A DNA stretch of 63,784 bases from Acidimicrobiia bacterium (GCA_022827785.1 JAJEIM010000007.1:1-63784); one strand, 5' to 3'; positions 1 through 9,048 are shown, numbered from the stretch's first letter. Translations and numbers: made by a program. The notes: generated by a model not told the origin, from the letters alone.

Positions 1-344
1 ACCTGTTCGGCGACATCATCACCGATCTCGGTGCGGCCGTGCAGGGCGGTATGGGCCTGGCCGCCAGCGGCAATATCAATCCCGAAGGCGACTACCCGTC
101 CTTGTTCGAGCCGGTGCACGGTTCGGCGCCCGACATCGTGGGACGGGGATGGGCCAACCCGGTAGCCGCGGTCCTGTCGGCCGCCATGTGCCTGTCCCAC
201 CTGGGCGAGCACCGGGCGGCTTCTATCGTCGAGGAGGCGGTCGGCGCAGTGCTACCCACCATGAGATCGATGGGGGGGCCGGACATGGGGGGCACCACCG
301 ACCAGCTGGGAGACCGGATCGCTGCCGCCGTGGCCGAAGCCTGA
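1..344 (+). CDS. leuB: 3-isopropylmalate dehydrogenase, C-terminal part
   Basis: The gene is cut by the left edge; about 113 C-terminal residues remain, read in the frame of the codon at base 3. The family oxidises and decarboxylates 3-isopropylmalate with NAD in leucine biosynthesis. Visible motifs are the metal/substrate-site stretch [11 protein letters not shown], the [11 protein letters not shown] segment and the NAD-binding loop [11 protein letters not shown]. The related isocitrate and tartrate dehydrogenases share this fold, but the [12 protein letters not shown] wording is closest to actinobacterial LeuB. The gene ends 50 bp before the transhydrogenase operon on the same strand. Confidence 0.85.
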   Translation, partial: LFGDIITDLGAAVQGGMGLAASGNINPEGDYPSLFEPVHGSAPDIVGRGWANPVAAVLSAAMCLSHLGEHRAASIVEEAVGAVLPTMRSMGGPDMGGTTDQLGDRIAAAVAEA

Positions 345-394
345 TTATTCGGAATCCCTCCTTGAAGGACCCTCGCCCGGAACCAGATAACCGC

Positions 395-1528
395 ATGAAC
401 ATCGGAGCGCCGCGCCAGCCCGGCCCCGAACCTCGCGTCGGGGTCACTCCCGAGATCGCTCAGCGCTACGTGGAGGACGGCCATACGGTCCAGGTCGAGT
501 CTGGCGCCGGGGAAGCCGCCGGCCTGCCGGACGAAGCCTTCCGCGAGGCGGGATGCGAGATGGTCGGCTCGGCGTGGGAGGCGGATGTGGTGGTGACGGT
601 CGGACCTCCCGGAGATGCCGAAGTCTCACGGTTGACCCCGGGCGCCCGGCTGCTGGGCCTCCTACGTCCGCTCGAAGAGCCCGAGGCCATGCGGCGCCTC
701 GCCGAGTCGGGAGTGACGGCCATCGCGTTCGAGACCCTGCCCAGAACCACCCGGGCGCAGTCCATGGATGCCCTGTCGTCCCAGGCCACGCTGGCCGGAT
801 ACCAGATGGTGCTGGAAGCCGCCTCCCGACTCCCCCGCATCTTCCCCATGATGGTGACCGCGGCGGGAACGATCCGTCCCGCGACAGTGGTGGTGCTCGG
901 ATGCGGCGTGGCCGGCCTGCAGGCCATCGCGACGGCTCGACGTCTTGGAGCTGTGGTCAGGGGATACGACGTCCGGGCGAGCGCCGCGGAGCAGGTCCTA
1001 AGCCTGGGCGCCTCCTTCATCGAGATAGACGTGACTCCGCAGGACTCCTCCGCTTCCGGCGGGTACGCCCGCCCACTCTCCGACGGAGACGGCACCCGCC
1101 TGCTGGACGGCCTGGCGCCGCACCTGGCGGCGGCCGATGTCGTCATAACGGCCGCCGCCATTCCGGGGAGGCCCGCTCCCACCCTGATCAGCGCGGAGGC
1201 GGTCTCCGGCATGCGGCCCGGGTCGGTGATCGTCGACGGCACCGCTGAACGGGGAGGGAACTGCGTGCTGACGGTGGCGGATCAAGTGGTGCGGGCCGGA
1301 GGCGTAACGGTGGTGGGACCCACCGGCCTCGAGGCGCGGGCGGCCGCCGATGCCTCGAGTACCTTCGCCCGCAACGCCTACGAGCTCTTCAGCTATCTCT
1401 ACGACGCTGAGATCGCCGGCGCCGACGATGAGATCCGGACAGGCGTGACCATTACCCGCGGTGGCGAGGTGGTGCATCCCGAAGTCCTGGCGCGGATCGA
1501 TGCGGCACAGATGGATGCGATGACATGA
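395..1528 (+). CDS. pntAA: NAD(P) transhydrogenase alpha subunit, part 1 (NAD-binding)
   Basis: This is the soluble NAD(H)-binding domain I of proton-translocating transhydrogenase, 377 residues. It hands hydride to the NADP-binding domain of PntB while protons cross the membrane. The N-terminus carries an alanine dehydrogenase/PNT-type start (IGAPRQ, then RVGVTPE) and a Rossmann loop GCGVAGLQA near residue 170. I chose the ATG at 395 because the family begins there; the open frame upstream overlaps leuB out of frame and does not resemble the family. The alpha subunit is split in two, as in Rhodospirillum-type enzymes. Its last four bases overlap the next gene (ATGA). Confidence 0.9.
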   Translation: MNIGAPRQPGPEPRVGVTPEIAQRYVEDGHTVQVESGAGEAAGLPDEAFREAGCEMVGSAWEADVVVTVGPPGDAEVSRLTPGARLLGLLRPLEEPEAMRRLAESGVTAIAFETLPRTTRAQSMDALSSQATLAGYQMVLEAASRLPRIFPMMVTAAGTIRPATVVVLGCGVAGLQAIATARRLGAVVRGYDVRASAAEQVLSLGASFIEIDVTPQDSSASGGYARPLSDGDGTRLLDGLAPHLAAADVVITAAAIPGRPAPTLISAEAVSGMRPGSVIVDGTAERGGNCVLTVADQVVRAGGVTVVGPTGLEARAAADASSTFARNAYELFSYLYDAEIAGADDEIRTGVTITRGGEVVHPEVLARIDAAQMDAMT

Positions 1529-1824
1529 CCCTCGCCGTAGGGATCACCGTGTTCGTCCTCGCCGCATTCGTCGGTTTCGAAGTGATCACCAAGGTGCCTC
1601 CCCAACTCCACACCCCCCTCATGTCCGGGTCCAACGCAATTTCCGGGATCACCGTGATCGGCGCCGTACTCGTGGCCGGGCAGGGAGGGCTCCTCGCCGG
1701 CATCCTCGGGTTCCTGGCTGTCACCTTCGCCACCATCAACGTGGTGGGCGGGTTCCTGGTCACCGACCGGATGCTGGAGATGTTCGGCACGCGCCGGCGC
1801 CCCGCCCGGAGGAACCCGGGTTGA
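1525..1824 (+). CDS. pntAB: NAD(P) transhydrogenase alpha subunit, part 2 (membrane)
   Basis: A 99-residue membrane protein matching the C-terminal membrane segment of PntA (domain II, alpha part). Three hydrophobic stretches are visible (about residues 1-20, 35-55 and 58-80), as is the family wording VPPQLHTPLMSGSNAISG. It starts at the ATG overlapping the stop of the preceding subunit and overlaps the next start, so the three pnt genes are translationally coupled. Together with PntB it forms the proton channel. Confidence 0.9.
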   Translation: MTLAVGITVFVLAAFVGFEVITKVPPQLHTPLMSGSNAISGITVIGAVLVAGQGGLLAGILGFLAVTFATINVVGGFLVTDRMLEMFGTRRRPARRNPG

Positions 1825-3191
1825 GCGAGGCCGCCTCCACCCTCCTCTACCTGGCCGCCGCCGCGCTGTTCATCGTCGGCCTCAGACGGCTGAGTTCGCC
1901 GGTGACGGCCCGATCGGGCAACCTGATGGGGGCGGTCGGGATGCTCATCGCGATAGTGGTGACACTGCTCCGATCGGGCATCGTGGACTACACGCTGATA
2001 GTCGCCGGCCTCCTGGTGGGCGGTACTGCGGGCACGATCCTGGCCCGGCGGGTGGCGATGACCGGGATCCCGCAGCTGGTGGCGGCCTTCAACGGCTTCG
2101 GTGGCGCCGCCTCGGGCATGGTGGCGGCAGCCGAGTTCGTGGCGGATGGATCGTCCACGACGGAGACCGCAGTCACGATCACTCTCTCCTGCGCCCTGGG
2201 CCTCGCCACGTTCACCGGCAGCTTCGTGGCGTTCGGGAAGCTCCAGGGGCTGATCCCGGGCCGGCCGCTGCTGTTCAAAGGACAGATGGTCTTCGACTCG
2301 GCCCTGGCCGCCGCGGTGGTGGGTTCGGGGATCTGGATGGCGTCCTCGGGCAACCGGAGTGCCCTGTGGCTGCTCATCGCGCTGGCCGCCCTGCTGGGTG
2401 TGACCCGTACCCTGCCGATCGGCGGCGCCGACATGCCGGTGATCGTCGCCTTCCTCAACTCCATGTCGGGCCTTGCCGCGGCTTCCACCGGCTTCGTGAT
2501 CGGCTCCGAGGCGCTGATCATCTCGGGCGCGCTCGTGGGCGCATCCGGCCTGGTTCTGACCGCCATCATGTCGAGAGCGATGAACCGTTCGCTGGCCAAC
2601 GTCCTGTTCGCAGCTTTCGGGGGAGACGATGAATCGCAACCCGAAGGGATCGGAGGCGGTCCGGTTCGCAGGGCCACCGTCGACGATGCCGCCGTGACGC
2701 TCGCCTATGCCCGTTCCGTGATCGTGGTCCCGGGCTACGGCCTCGCCGTCTCCCAGGCCCAGTACGGCGCCCGGGACCTGACCGATCGGTTGGCCGGTCG
2801 GGGTGTGAAGGTGCGCTACGCCATCCACCCTGTCGCCGGACGGATGCCGGGGCACATGAACGTCCTGCTCGCAGAGGCGGACGTCCCCTACGCGCAACTG
2901 CTCGACCTGGACGAGATCAACGATGACTTCCCCCGGACGGACGTGGCGCTCGTGGTGGGCGCCAACGATGTGGTGAACCCGGCGGCAAGGGATGACGCCT
3001 CCTCACCGATCTACGGGATGCCCATCCTCGACGTGGACCGGGCCGGTGCCGTCATTGTCGTCAAGCGCAGCCTCTCCCCCGGTTTCGCGGGTATCGACAA
3101 CCCGCTCTTCTACCGCGATACCACCCTGATGCTGTTCTCCGACGCCAAGGCCGCTCTCGAAAGCCTGGCCCGTGCGGTCCAGACGGCCTGA
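1821..3191 (+). CDS. pntB: NAD(P) transhydrogenase beta subunit
   Basis: 456 residues, normal length for PntB. The first ~270 residues are a series of hydrophobic helices. The C-terminal ~170 residues form the NADP(H)-binding domain III, with the VPGYGLAVSQAQ fingerprint and the later VGANDVVNPAA loop. The start is a TTG overlapping the stop of pntAB (TTGA), which fits a coupled operon. The complex uses the proton gradient to make NADPH from NADH. It is the last gene of the operon; the following 440 bp are non-coding and hold one copy of an inverted repeat. Confidence 0.92.
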   Translation: MSEAASTLLYLAAAALFIVGLRRLSSPVTARSGNLMGAVGMLIAIVVTLLRSGIVDYTLIVAGLLVGGTAGTILARRVAMTGIPQLVAAFNGFGGAASGMVAAAEFVADGSSTTETAVTITLSCALGLATFTGSFVAFGKLQGLIPGRPLLFKGQMVFDSALAAAVVGSGIWMASSGNRSALWLLIALAALLGVTRTLPIGGADMPVIVAFLNSMSGLAAASTGFVIGSEALIISGALVGASGLVLTAIMSRAMNRSLANVLFAAFGGDDESQPEGIGGGPVRRATVDDAAVTLAYARSVIVVPGYGLAVSQAQYGARDLTDRLAGRGVKVRYAIHPVAGRMPGHMNVLLAEADVPYAQLLDLDEINDDFPRTDVALVVGANDVVNPAARDDASSPIYGMPILDVDRAGAVIVVKRSLSPGFAGIDNPLFYRDTTLMLFSDAKAALESLARAVQTA

Positions 3192-3299
3192 CCGCGGACC
3201 CGCTAGCAGCCCTCAACAGCGGCCGGCGTCCGCCACCGGCCCGGGTCGCCCGCCCGGGGCTGTCTCCGCGTGGACCCACTTGCGAGTCCCGCTGGCCGG

Positions 3300-3518
3300 C
3301 TGCCAAGATCGCGAAAATCGCCACACCGGACCCCACCCTGCGGGCCCTCCCCCGCCGCCACCACCTTTGTCCGGGCGCGTCCCGCCAGGCCATTACGAGG
3401 CGCTCCCGAACGACATGATCCCTCGTCTGGTCCGGCAGACGTCGGTGCCGGACCGCTGGTAATTGCGACAATCCAACAACCTATAGCGGGGTTGTGACAG
3501 TTTCAACCCCCTTGTTGC
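3300..3518 (-). repeat. Dispersed ~210-nt intergenic repeat, copy 1 (inverted)
   Basis: Read on the minus strand, this stretch aligns almost end to end with 8722-8930 on the plus strand. Shared blocks include GGTTGAAACTGTCACA, CTATAGGTTG, AATTACCAGCGG, GAGGGATCA, GGCGGGACGCGCC, AAGGTGGTGGCGG and ATTTTCGCG/GTTTTCGCG, with scattered substitutions and small gaps. No convincing protein is conserved in either copy. It occupies much of the 443-bp gap between pntB and the nitroreductase; the rest (3192-3299 and 3519-3634) shows nothing recognisable. It may be a non-autonomous mobile element or a conserved non-coding RNA. Confidence 0.75.
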
Positions 3519-3634
3519 CGGCATCTACTCGGGATGAGGACCGCAGATGGATCCGGATCGATCGAATCGCCGTCCACGAGACCCGGAACTCTACGAGACG
3601 ACGATTCAGGACACCAGAACTACCGTACGAGGCC

Positions 3635-4243
3635 ATGGAGTTTCGAGACGTGATCGCCCGGCGGCGGATGGTGCGCAATTACACCGGAGAGCCCGTGGAA
3701 CCTGCTGCATTGGACCGGATAGTCGACGCGGGACGGAGGGCGCCCAGTGCCGGGTTCTCCCAGGGCCAGGCCTTCGTCGTGGTAACCAGCCGGAACGACC
3801 GGGAGGCGATCGCGGCCCTGGCGGATGAGGCCAGCTATGTCGAAGCCGGGTTCGATCCGTGGATCAGCCGGGCCCCGGCCCATGTGGTCGTCTGTATCTC
3901 GGAGGCCGCCTACCGGCGCCGCTACCGGGAACCCGACAAGTCACCGGACGGTAGGGAAGTCGAGTGGCCGGTTCCCTACTGGTGGATAGACGCGGGCGCC
4001 GCCCTGCAGAACATTCTCCTGGCGGCGGTCGACGAGGGGCTGGCGGCCGGCTTCCTCGGTTGCCACGCCATGTCCGGGCTGGCGGAACTGCTCGGTATTC
4101 CCGAGGAGTACTCGCCGATCGGGGTGGTCACCATCGGACATCCCGCCCCCGATCGACGGTCGGGGTCGTTGGACAGAGGCCGGCGACCCGTCCGGGACGT
4201 CATCCACCGGGATCGCTGGTCACCCGCCGGCGGATCCGGATGA
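3635..4243 (+). CDS. Nitroreductase family protein
   Basis: 202 residues. Nitroreductase-fold enzymes bind FMN and reduce nitro groups, quinones or flavins with NAD(P)H. Visible family features are the N-terminal MEFRDVIARRRMVRNY with the FMN-phosphate arginines, RRAPSAG near residue 30, a central WIDAGAALQNILLAA helix and the IGVVTIGHPAP end. A longer open frame begins at 3494, but those extra residues run back to the edge of the repeat and match nothing, so I start at 3635. The stop overlaps the next start (ATGA), suggesting co-translation with the RNA methyltransferase. The substrate cannot be predicted. Confidence 0.82.
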   Translation: MEFRDVIARRRMVRNYTGEPVEPAALDRIVDAGRRAPSAGFSQGQAFVVVTSRNDREAIAALADEASYVEAGFDPWISRAPAHVVVCISEAAYRRRYREPDKSPDGREVEWPVPYWWIDAGAALQNILLAAVDEGLAAGFLGCHAMSGLAELLGIPEEYSPIGVVTIGHPAPDRRSGSLDRGRRPVRDVIHRDRWSPAGGSG

Positions 4244-5094
4244 TCACCTCCCCGACCAACCCGAAGGTGAAGCGCCTGGTGCGTCTCCGTAGCCGGCGCC
4301 ACCGGGACAGCGAGGGCGCCTTCCTGATCGAGGGCTACCGCGAATTGGCCCGCGCGGAGGCCGCCCGCATCCGGATCGACGAGATCTACGTGTGCGATCG
4401 CCTCTTCCTCGGAGACAACGAGCCCGAACTGGTCGACCGGATCGTGGCGTCGGGAGCCCGGTGCCACCGGTTGGCGCCCGACCCGTTCCGGAAGGCCGCC
4501 TACCGTGACCGGCCCGAGGGGCTCCTGGCGGTGGCGCCCCAGTTCGACACCGGCTTGGAGAGGATCAGGCTCCGGACCGACCCGCTCCTGCTGGTGATGG
4601 AAGGAATCGAGAAGCCGGGCAACCTCGGAACCATGCTGCGTACGGCCGACGCCGCCGGCGTGAACGCGGTCATCGTGGCCGATCCCACCACCGATCCGTT
4701 CAACCCCAACGTGGTGCGAGCCTCGCTCGGTTGCCTGTTCACTGTACCGCTGGCGGTCTCGACCACGGAGAGCACCATCCGGTGGATGGCGGAACACGGG
4801 ATAAGGGCCCTCGTCACCACCCCGTCCGCTCCCGATCTTTACTGGAACGCCGACTACTCGGGGGCCACCGCCGTCGTGGTTGGCTCCGAGCAGTACGGGC
4901 TGAGCGAGACCTGGCTGGACGGACGCTTCCCCATGGCCCGCATCCCCATGGAAGGCTCGGCCGACTCCCTCAACGCGGCCACCGCCGCCGCCCTGGTCCT
5001 CTTCGAAGCCCTGCGCCGGCGCACGTCCCACCCTCCCCGTGGGAGCGGTCGGCCGGACGGTACCGCTACCCGCCTGTCCCGCCCACCCTCTTAG
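4240..5094 (+). CDS. TrmH/SpoU-family RNA 2'-O-methyltransferase
   Basis: 284 residues with the knotted SPOUT fold expected of rRNA ribose methylases such as RlmB or TsnR. An N-terminal substrate-binding domain (residues 1-110, starting ITSPTNPKVKRLVRLRSRR) is followed by the three SpoU motifs: NLGTMLRTADAAG near 128, VVGSEQYGLS near 215 and MEGSADSLNAATAAAL near 237. These bind S-adenosylmethionine and form the trefoil knot. The start overlaps the nitroreductase stop. Which nucleotide is modified cannot be told from sequence. Confidence 0.88.
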   Translation: MITSPTNPKVKRLVRLRSRRHRDSEGAFLIEGYRELARAEAARIRIDEIYVCDRLFLGDNEPELVDRIVASGARCHRLAPDPFRKAAYRDRPEGLLAVAPQFDTGLERIRLRTDPLLLVMEGIEKPGNLGTMLRTADAAGVNAVIVADPTTDPFNPNVVRASLGCLFTVPLAVSTTESTIRWMAEHGIRALVTTPSAPDLYWNADYSGATAVVVGSEQYGLSETWLDGRFPMARIPMEGSADSLNAATAAALVLFEALRRRTSHPPRGSGRPDGTATRLSRPPS

Positions 5095-5097
5095 ACT
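5092..5097 (+). promoter_or_regulatory. -10 element (TAGACT) of a leaderless promoter
   Basis: TAGACT lies exactly 7 bases before the ATG of the YbdK-like gene. With a normal -10 to start-point distance, transcription would begin at or beside the start codon. No ribosome binding site is present. The same arrangement recurs at six other genes in this window. Confidence 0.55.
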
Positions 5098-5104
5098 GAG
5101 CCGC

Positions 5105-6262
5105 ATGATTACCGAACCGTCATGGACCATGGGCATCGAGGAGGAGTACCTCCTGGTCGAGCGTGACACGGGTGCGCTGGTGGCATACCAGCCCGAGGGC
5201 CTGATCGAGAAGGTGAAAGCCCTGCGGCACGGGCTGGTGAGCCCCGAGCTGTTCAGCTGCCAGATCGAGATCGGGACCCCGGTCTGCGAGAACCTCAAGG
5301 ACCTGCGGGCCGAGATCGGGCTGTTGCGTATCGCCGTCTCGGAGGCCGCTGACGACTACGGCCTAGCCCCGATCGCCTCCTCGACCCATCCGTTCACCCG
5401 CTGGGAGACCCAGCAGGTGACCGACGGCGACCGCTACCGCCAACTCGCCGACGACCTCCAGGGCGCCGCCCGCCAACTGGTGATCTCCGGCCTCCACGTT
5501 CACGTGGGCATCGAGGACCCGGATCTCCGTATCGACCTGATGGGACAGGTCTCGTACTTCCTCCCCCACCTACTCGCTCTGTCGACCTCCTCGCCGTTCT
5601 GGCAGGGTCGGGACACCGGCCTGAAGAGCTACCGGCCGACCATCTTCGGCGCCATTCCCCGGACCGGCCTGCCGGAGAGGTTCGAATCTTGGGCGGAGTA
5701 CGAACGGCACGTACAGGTCCTCGTGAACGCCGGGATCATCGAGGACGCCTCGAAACTCTGGTGGGACGTCCGGCCATCGTGCCGCTACCCCACCCTCGAG
5801 ATGAGGATCACCGATCTGCCCACCAAGATGGAGGACACCATCACCCTCGCCGCCCTCTACGTGTGCCTGTTGCGCATGCTCTGGCGGTTGCGGATGGCGA
5901 ACCAGCGCTGGAGGGGCTACGCCAACTTCCTGGTCGGGGAGAACATCTGGCGGGCCCAGCGATACGGGATCGCCGATCGCCTGATCGATTTCGGTAAGGG
6001 CTCCCTGGTGCCGTTCCCCGACCTGATGGAGGAGATGATCGAGCTGGTGAGGCCCGATGCCGAAGCTCTCGGCTGCGTGTCCGAGGTGGAGCATGCCCGG
6101 ACCATCCTCGAGCGCGGTACCTCCGCCGACATCCAGCTGGCCGTATACAAGGAGGCATTGGACTCCGGAGCCGACGAGAGGGAAGCGCTACGAGCGGTTG
6201 TGGACCGCCTCGTGAACGACTCGCTGGCTCCTCCCGACATACGCGACAGCGTGCGGGAATAG
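5105..6262 (+). CDS. Carboxylate-amine ligase, YbdK / glutamate-cysteine ligase type 2 family
   Basis: 385 residues, typical for the GCS2 family. These enzymes join an amino acid carboxylate to an amine using ATP; E. coli YbdK has weak glutamate-cysteine ligase activity. The metal-binding IEEEY motif is at residues 11-15, and SGLHVHVGI, YRPTIFGA and TLEMRITDLPT blocks follow in family order. The start ATG is set by the TAGACT element 7 bases upstream. The gene is monocistronic and followed by a short GC hairpin. Real substrates are unknown; some actinobacterial relatives act in natural-product or mycothiol-related chemistry, which cannot be inferred here. Confidence 0.85.
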   Translation: MITEPSWTMGIEEEYLLVERDTGALVAYQPEGLIEKVKALRHGLVSPELFSCQIEIGTPVCENLKDLRAEIGLLRIAVSEAADDYGLAPIASSTHPFTRWETQQVTDGDRYRQLADDLQGAARQLVISGLHVHVGIEDPDLRIDLMGQVSYFLPHLLALSTSSPFWQGRDTGLKSYRPTIFGAIPRTGLPERFESWAEYERHVQVLVNAGIIEDASKLWWDVRPSCRYPTLEMRITDLPTKMEDTITLAALYVCLLRMLWRLRMANQRWRGYANFLVGENIWRAQRYGIADRLIDFGKGSLVPFPDLMEEMIELVRPDAEALGCVSEVEHARTILERGTSADIQLAVYKEALDSGADEREALRAVVDRLVNDSLAPPDIRDSVRE

Positions 6263-6264
6263 GC

Positions 6265-6283
6265 GTCGGGGCCCCTACCCGAC
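6265..6283 (+). terminator. Possible hairpin after YbdK gene
   Basis: GTCGGG and CCCGAC form a 6-bp stem around a 7-base loop three bases after the stop codon. There is no T run, so this is at best a weak or factor-assisted terminator between convergent genes. Confidence 0.35.
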
Positions 6284-6436
6284 CGAGACCGCGAACATCT
6301 GCGTCCCGAGCAGCCGTGCGGCACGCCGGCGCGCCCGAAGGTACGGAGTGCCGCAGCGGTATTTCAACGAAGCGGAACGCCGGTGGGCTGCGACGGGCAT
6401 TCATCGCACGACGGAGTTAATAGTTGGGCCGGCCGC

Positions 6437-7150
6437 CTAACCCGGGAACTCTCCCAGGGCCTCGGCCAGGTCGATGCCGCCTTCGTAGAGGGCGCGCCCG
6501 ATCACCGCCCCGTCGATGCCTCTGGCCGCCAGCTCGCGCAGGTCGTCCATCGTCGCTATGCCTCCGGCGGCCATCAGTACGGCATCAGGGGCCTGGCGGC
6601 GGACCGCTTCGAGCAGCTCCAGGTCGGGACCGCTCATGGCGCCGTCACGAGCGATGGCGGTCACCAGGAACGTCGACACCCCGGCCTCCAAGGCACCCGC
6701 TACCACCTGCTCGAAGTCCCGGCCCTCGTCCAGCCAACCCTCGCCGCCGGCCCGGCCGTCCCTGACGTCGACCGCCGCCACCACCCGGTCGGGCGAGGCT
6801 CGGTCGACGGCCGATGCCAGAACGCCCGGCGACCAGACCGCGCTGGTGCCCATGATCACCCGGTCGACGCCGCGCCCGAGCGCCGCGAGCGCGTCCTCGG
6901 CGCTACGGATGCCCCCGCCGAGCTGCACCGCCACGCCCCGGCCGGCCACCAGGCGCCACAGGGACGGATCAGGCTTGCCCGTCCTCGCTCCGTCGAGGTC
7001 GATCACGTGCAACCATGCGGCCCCGGCCTCCTTCCAAGCATCCAGCTGGTCGCCGATCGACTTCCCGTACCTGGTGACCTGGCCGTAATCGCCCTGGAAA
7101 AGGCGCACCACACCGCCGGCCAGGACGTCTATCGCCGGAAAGATTCTCAT
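6437..7150 (-). CDS. hisA: Phosphoribosyl isomerase (ProFAR isomerase)
   Basis: 237 residues with a beta/alpha barrel, catalysing the Amadori rearrangement of ProFAR to PRFAR in histidine synthesis. The two catalytic aspartates are visible: Asp8 in FPAIDV and Asp128 in AAVDVRDG. QLGGGIRS and the phosphate-binding AAGGIATMDDL are also present. In many actinobacteria this enzyme (PriA) also performs the TrpF reaction; sequence alone does not settle that here. Unusually, it lies 4 kb away from, and on the opposite strand to, the rest of the his operon, sharing a 106-bp divergent promoter region with the amidase. The longer reading frame upstream is antisense to the amidase. Confidence 0.92.
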   Translation of the reverse strand: MRIFPAIDVLAGGVVRLFQGDYGQVTRYGKSIGDQLDAWKEAGAAWLHVIDLDGARTGKPDPSLWRLVAGRGVAVQLGGGIRSAEDALAALGRGVDRVIMGTSAVWSPGVLASAVDRASPDRVVAAVDVRDGRAGGEGWLDEGRDFEQVVAGALEAGVSTFLVTAIARDGAMSGPDLELLEAVRRQAPDAVLMAAGGIATMDDLRELAARGIDGAVIGRALYEGGIDLAEALGEFPG

Positions 7151-7256
7151 GGAGGAGCCTCGAAAGTACTGCTGGGAAGTGGGATTCCAGCGTGGGAGGG
7201 TAACCGGACGGGACGGGAACGAGCCGCGGCGGGCCGGGATGTGGTCAAATGGCGCC

Positions 7257-8690
7257 ATGGATGGCTGCTCGCTCACCGCATTGGAAATGGCCTCGCTGCT
7301 CGCCGGCGGGCAGCTCAGCGCCCGGGAACTGCTCGACGCCCACCTGTCCCGGATCGACGCTCTCAACCCGATCATCAACGCCGTGGTGACGCTTACACCC
7401 GAATTGGCGATGGAACGCGCCGCCGCCGCGGACGAGGCACACGCCCGGGGCGAGTCGCTGGGGCTGCTGCACGGCCTGCCCGTGGCCCACAAGGACTTGC
7501 TGGCGACGGCCGGTATCCGCACCACCTTCGGCTCTCCCATCTTCTCGGACTTTCTCCCTCCATCCGACTCGCTGATCGTGGAGCGCCAGCGCCGGGCCGG
7601 CGCGGTGATGGTCGGCAAGACCAACACGCCCGAGTTCGGCGCCGGCTCCCACACCTTCAACCCGGTCTTCGGCCCTACCCGCAACCCCTACGCGCTCGCC
7701 CGGACCCCCGGCGGCAGCAGCGGAGGCGCGGCCGCCGCGCTGGCGGCCCGGATGCTTCCCCTGTGCGACGGGACCGACCTGGGTGGGTCTCTCCGCAATC
7801 CCGCCGCCTTCTGCAACATCGTCGGGTTCCGCCCTTCGCCCGGTCGCGTGCCGTCCATCACAGCCCACGATCCGTGGTCACCCCTGCCGGTGGAGGGTCC
7901 GATGGCCCGGACGGTGACGGACGTCGCCCTCTACCTGCAGGCCATGGCCGGCCCCGATCCTCGTTCGCCGGTTTCCCTCGAGCAGTCGCCGGACGCCTTT
8001 GCCGGCTCGCTGGAACGGGACCTGACCGGCGTCCGGGTGGCCTGGTCGCCTGATGCGGGCGAGCTTCCGGTCGATCCCGCCATCAGGACAGCCCTGGGAC
8101 GCGTCCCCGACATCCTCACAGATCTGGGTTGCGAGGTCGTGGAGGACTGGCCGGACCTGTCCGGCGCGGCCGAGATCTTCCAGGCCCGGAGGGCGTGGCT
8201 GTTCGCGGTCGGCTTCGCCCCCCTGCTGGCCCGGCACAGGGACCTGATGAAGGCGACCGTGATCTGGAACATCGAGGCCGGCCTGAAGATGACGATCGCC
8301 GACTACGCCGAGATCTGCCGCCGGCATCGCCGGCTCGTGGCCCGCGTCCATGACTTCATGAGGATCGAGGAGGGAGGCTTCGACTTCCTGGCGGCGCCGG
8401 TCACCCAGGTACCCCCGTTCCCCGTTGAGGTGGAGTACCCCACCACGATCGACGGAGCCCCGATGGACACCTACATCGACTGGATGCGGTCGTGCAGCGA
8501 CATCACGGTGACGACCCACCCCGCCATCTCGGTGCCGGGCGGCTTCACACCCGACGGGATACCGGTCGGACTGCAGCTGGTGGGCCGGTTTCGCGCCGAC
8601 CGCTCCGTTCTCGAGCTGGCCCATGCCTGGGAACGAGCCACCGGCTGGGGCGAGCGCTTGCCTCCCGAGATCACCGACGCCGGCCGGTAG
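7257..8690 (+). CDS. Amidase signature family enzyme
   Basis: 477 residues. The family hydrolyses amides through a Ser-cisSer-Lys triad. All parts are visible: Lys79 in PVAHKDLL, the GGSSGG turn at 152-157 holding the cis-Ser, and nucleophile Ser178 in TDLGGSLR. It is similar in length to GatA, but no gatC or gatB adjoins, so a catabolic or general amidase is more likely. The ATG at 7257 is preferred over an in-frame ATG at 7149 because family homology begins there and the longer form would overlap the hisA start. The inverted repeat copy 2 begins 31 bp after the stop. Confidence 0.88.
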   Translation: MDGCSLTALEMASLLAGGQLSARELLDAHLSRIDALNPIINAVVTLTPELAMERAAAADEAHARGESLGLLHGLPVAHKDLLATAGIRTTFGSPIFSDFLPPSDSLIVERQRRAGAVMVGKTNTPEFGAGSHTFNPVFGPTRNPYALARTPGGSSGGAAAALAARMLPLCDGTDLGGSLRNPAAFCNIVGFRPSPGRVPSITAHDPWSPLPVEGPMARTVTDVALYLQAMAGPDPRSPVSLEQSPDAFAGSLERDLTGVRVAWSPDAGELPVDPAIRTALGRVPDILTDLGCEVVEDWPDLSGAAEIFQARRAWLFAVGFAPLLARHRDLMKATVIWNIEAGLKMTIADYAEICRRHRRLVARVHDFMRIEEGGFDFLAAPVTQVPPFPVEVEYPTTIDGAPMDTYIDWMRSCSDITVTTHPAISVPGGFTPDGIPVGLQLVGRFRADRSVLELAHAWERATGWGERLPPEITDAGR

Positions 8691-8721
8691 GCTACGGGTT
8701 TCCGGCCCGGGCCGCTGCTCG

Positions 8722-8930
8722 GCGACAAGGAGGTTGAAACTGTCACACCCTCTCTATAGGTTGCTGGATACCGTAATTACCAGCGGCTCCGACGTCGACC
8801 GGGCCGTATGAGGGATCAAGTCGTTCGAGGCGGCCCCAACCCGGCCCAGGGCGGGACGCGCCTCGGACCAAGGTGGTGGCGGTGGGGGCGGGCCCAGCGG
8901 GTGGGGCCGGTCTAGCGGTTTTCGCGTTCT
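8722..8930 (+). repeat. Dispersed ~210-nt intergenic repeat, copy 2
   Basis: This is the plus-strand partner of the copy at 3300-3518 and starts with the same GACAAGG, GGTTGAAACTGTCACA and CTATAGGTTG blocks. It lies between the amidase and the molybdopterin oxidoreductase. The remaining bases up to 9042 show no gene. The two copies enclose 5.2 kb in inverted orientation. Confidence 0.75.
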
Positions 8931-9042
8931 CCAGCCGATCCGGGACGCTGGACCCCCTGTTCCCGGGCTACCGAGCTACCGCGACAAGCACCGGAGAGGC
9001 ACGCGCCCGCGGGCCGTCGGGCTGCCAGCGGCAGGATCGCTC

Positions 9043-9048
9043 TAGTCT
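9043..9048 (+). promoter_or_regulatory. -10 element (TAGTCT) of a leaderless promoter
   Basis: TAGTCT followed by exactly 7 bases and the ATG of the oxidoreductase gene. No Shine-Dalgarno sequence is present, so the transcript probably starts at the initiation codon. Confidence 0.55.

Noticed and set aside
149-394. N-terminal extension of PntA overlapping leuB
   Set aside because: It overlaps the leuB end in another frame and has no similarity to PntA. The family starts at 395.
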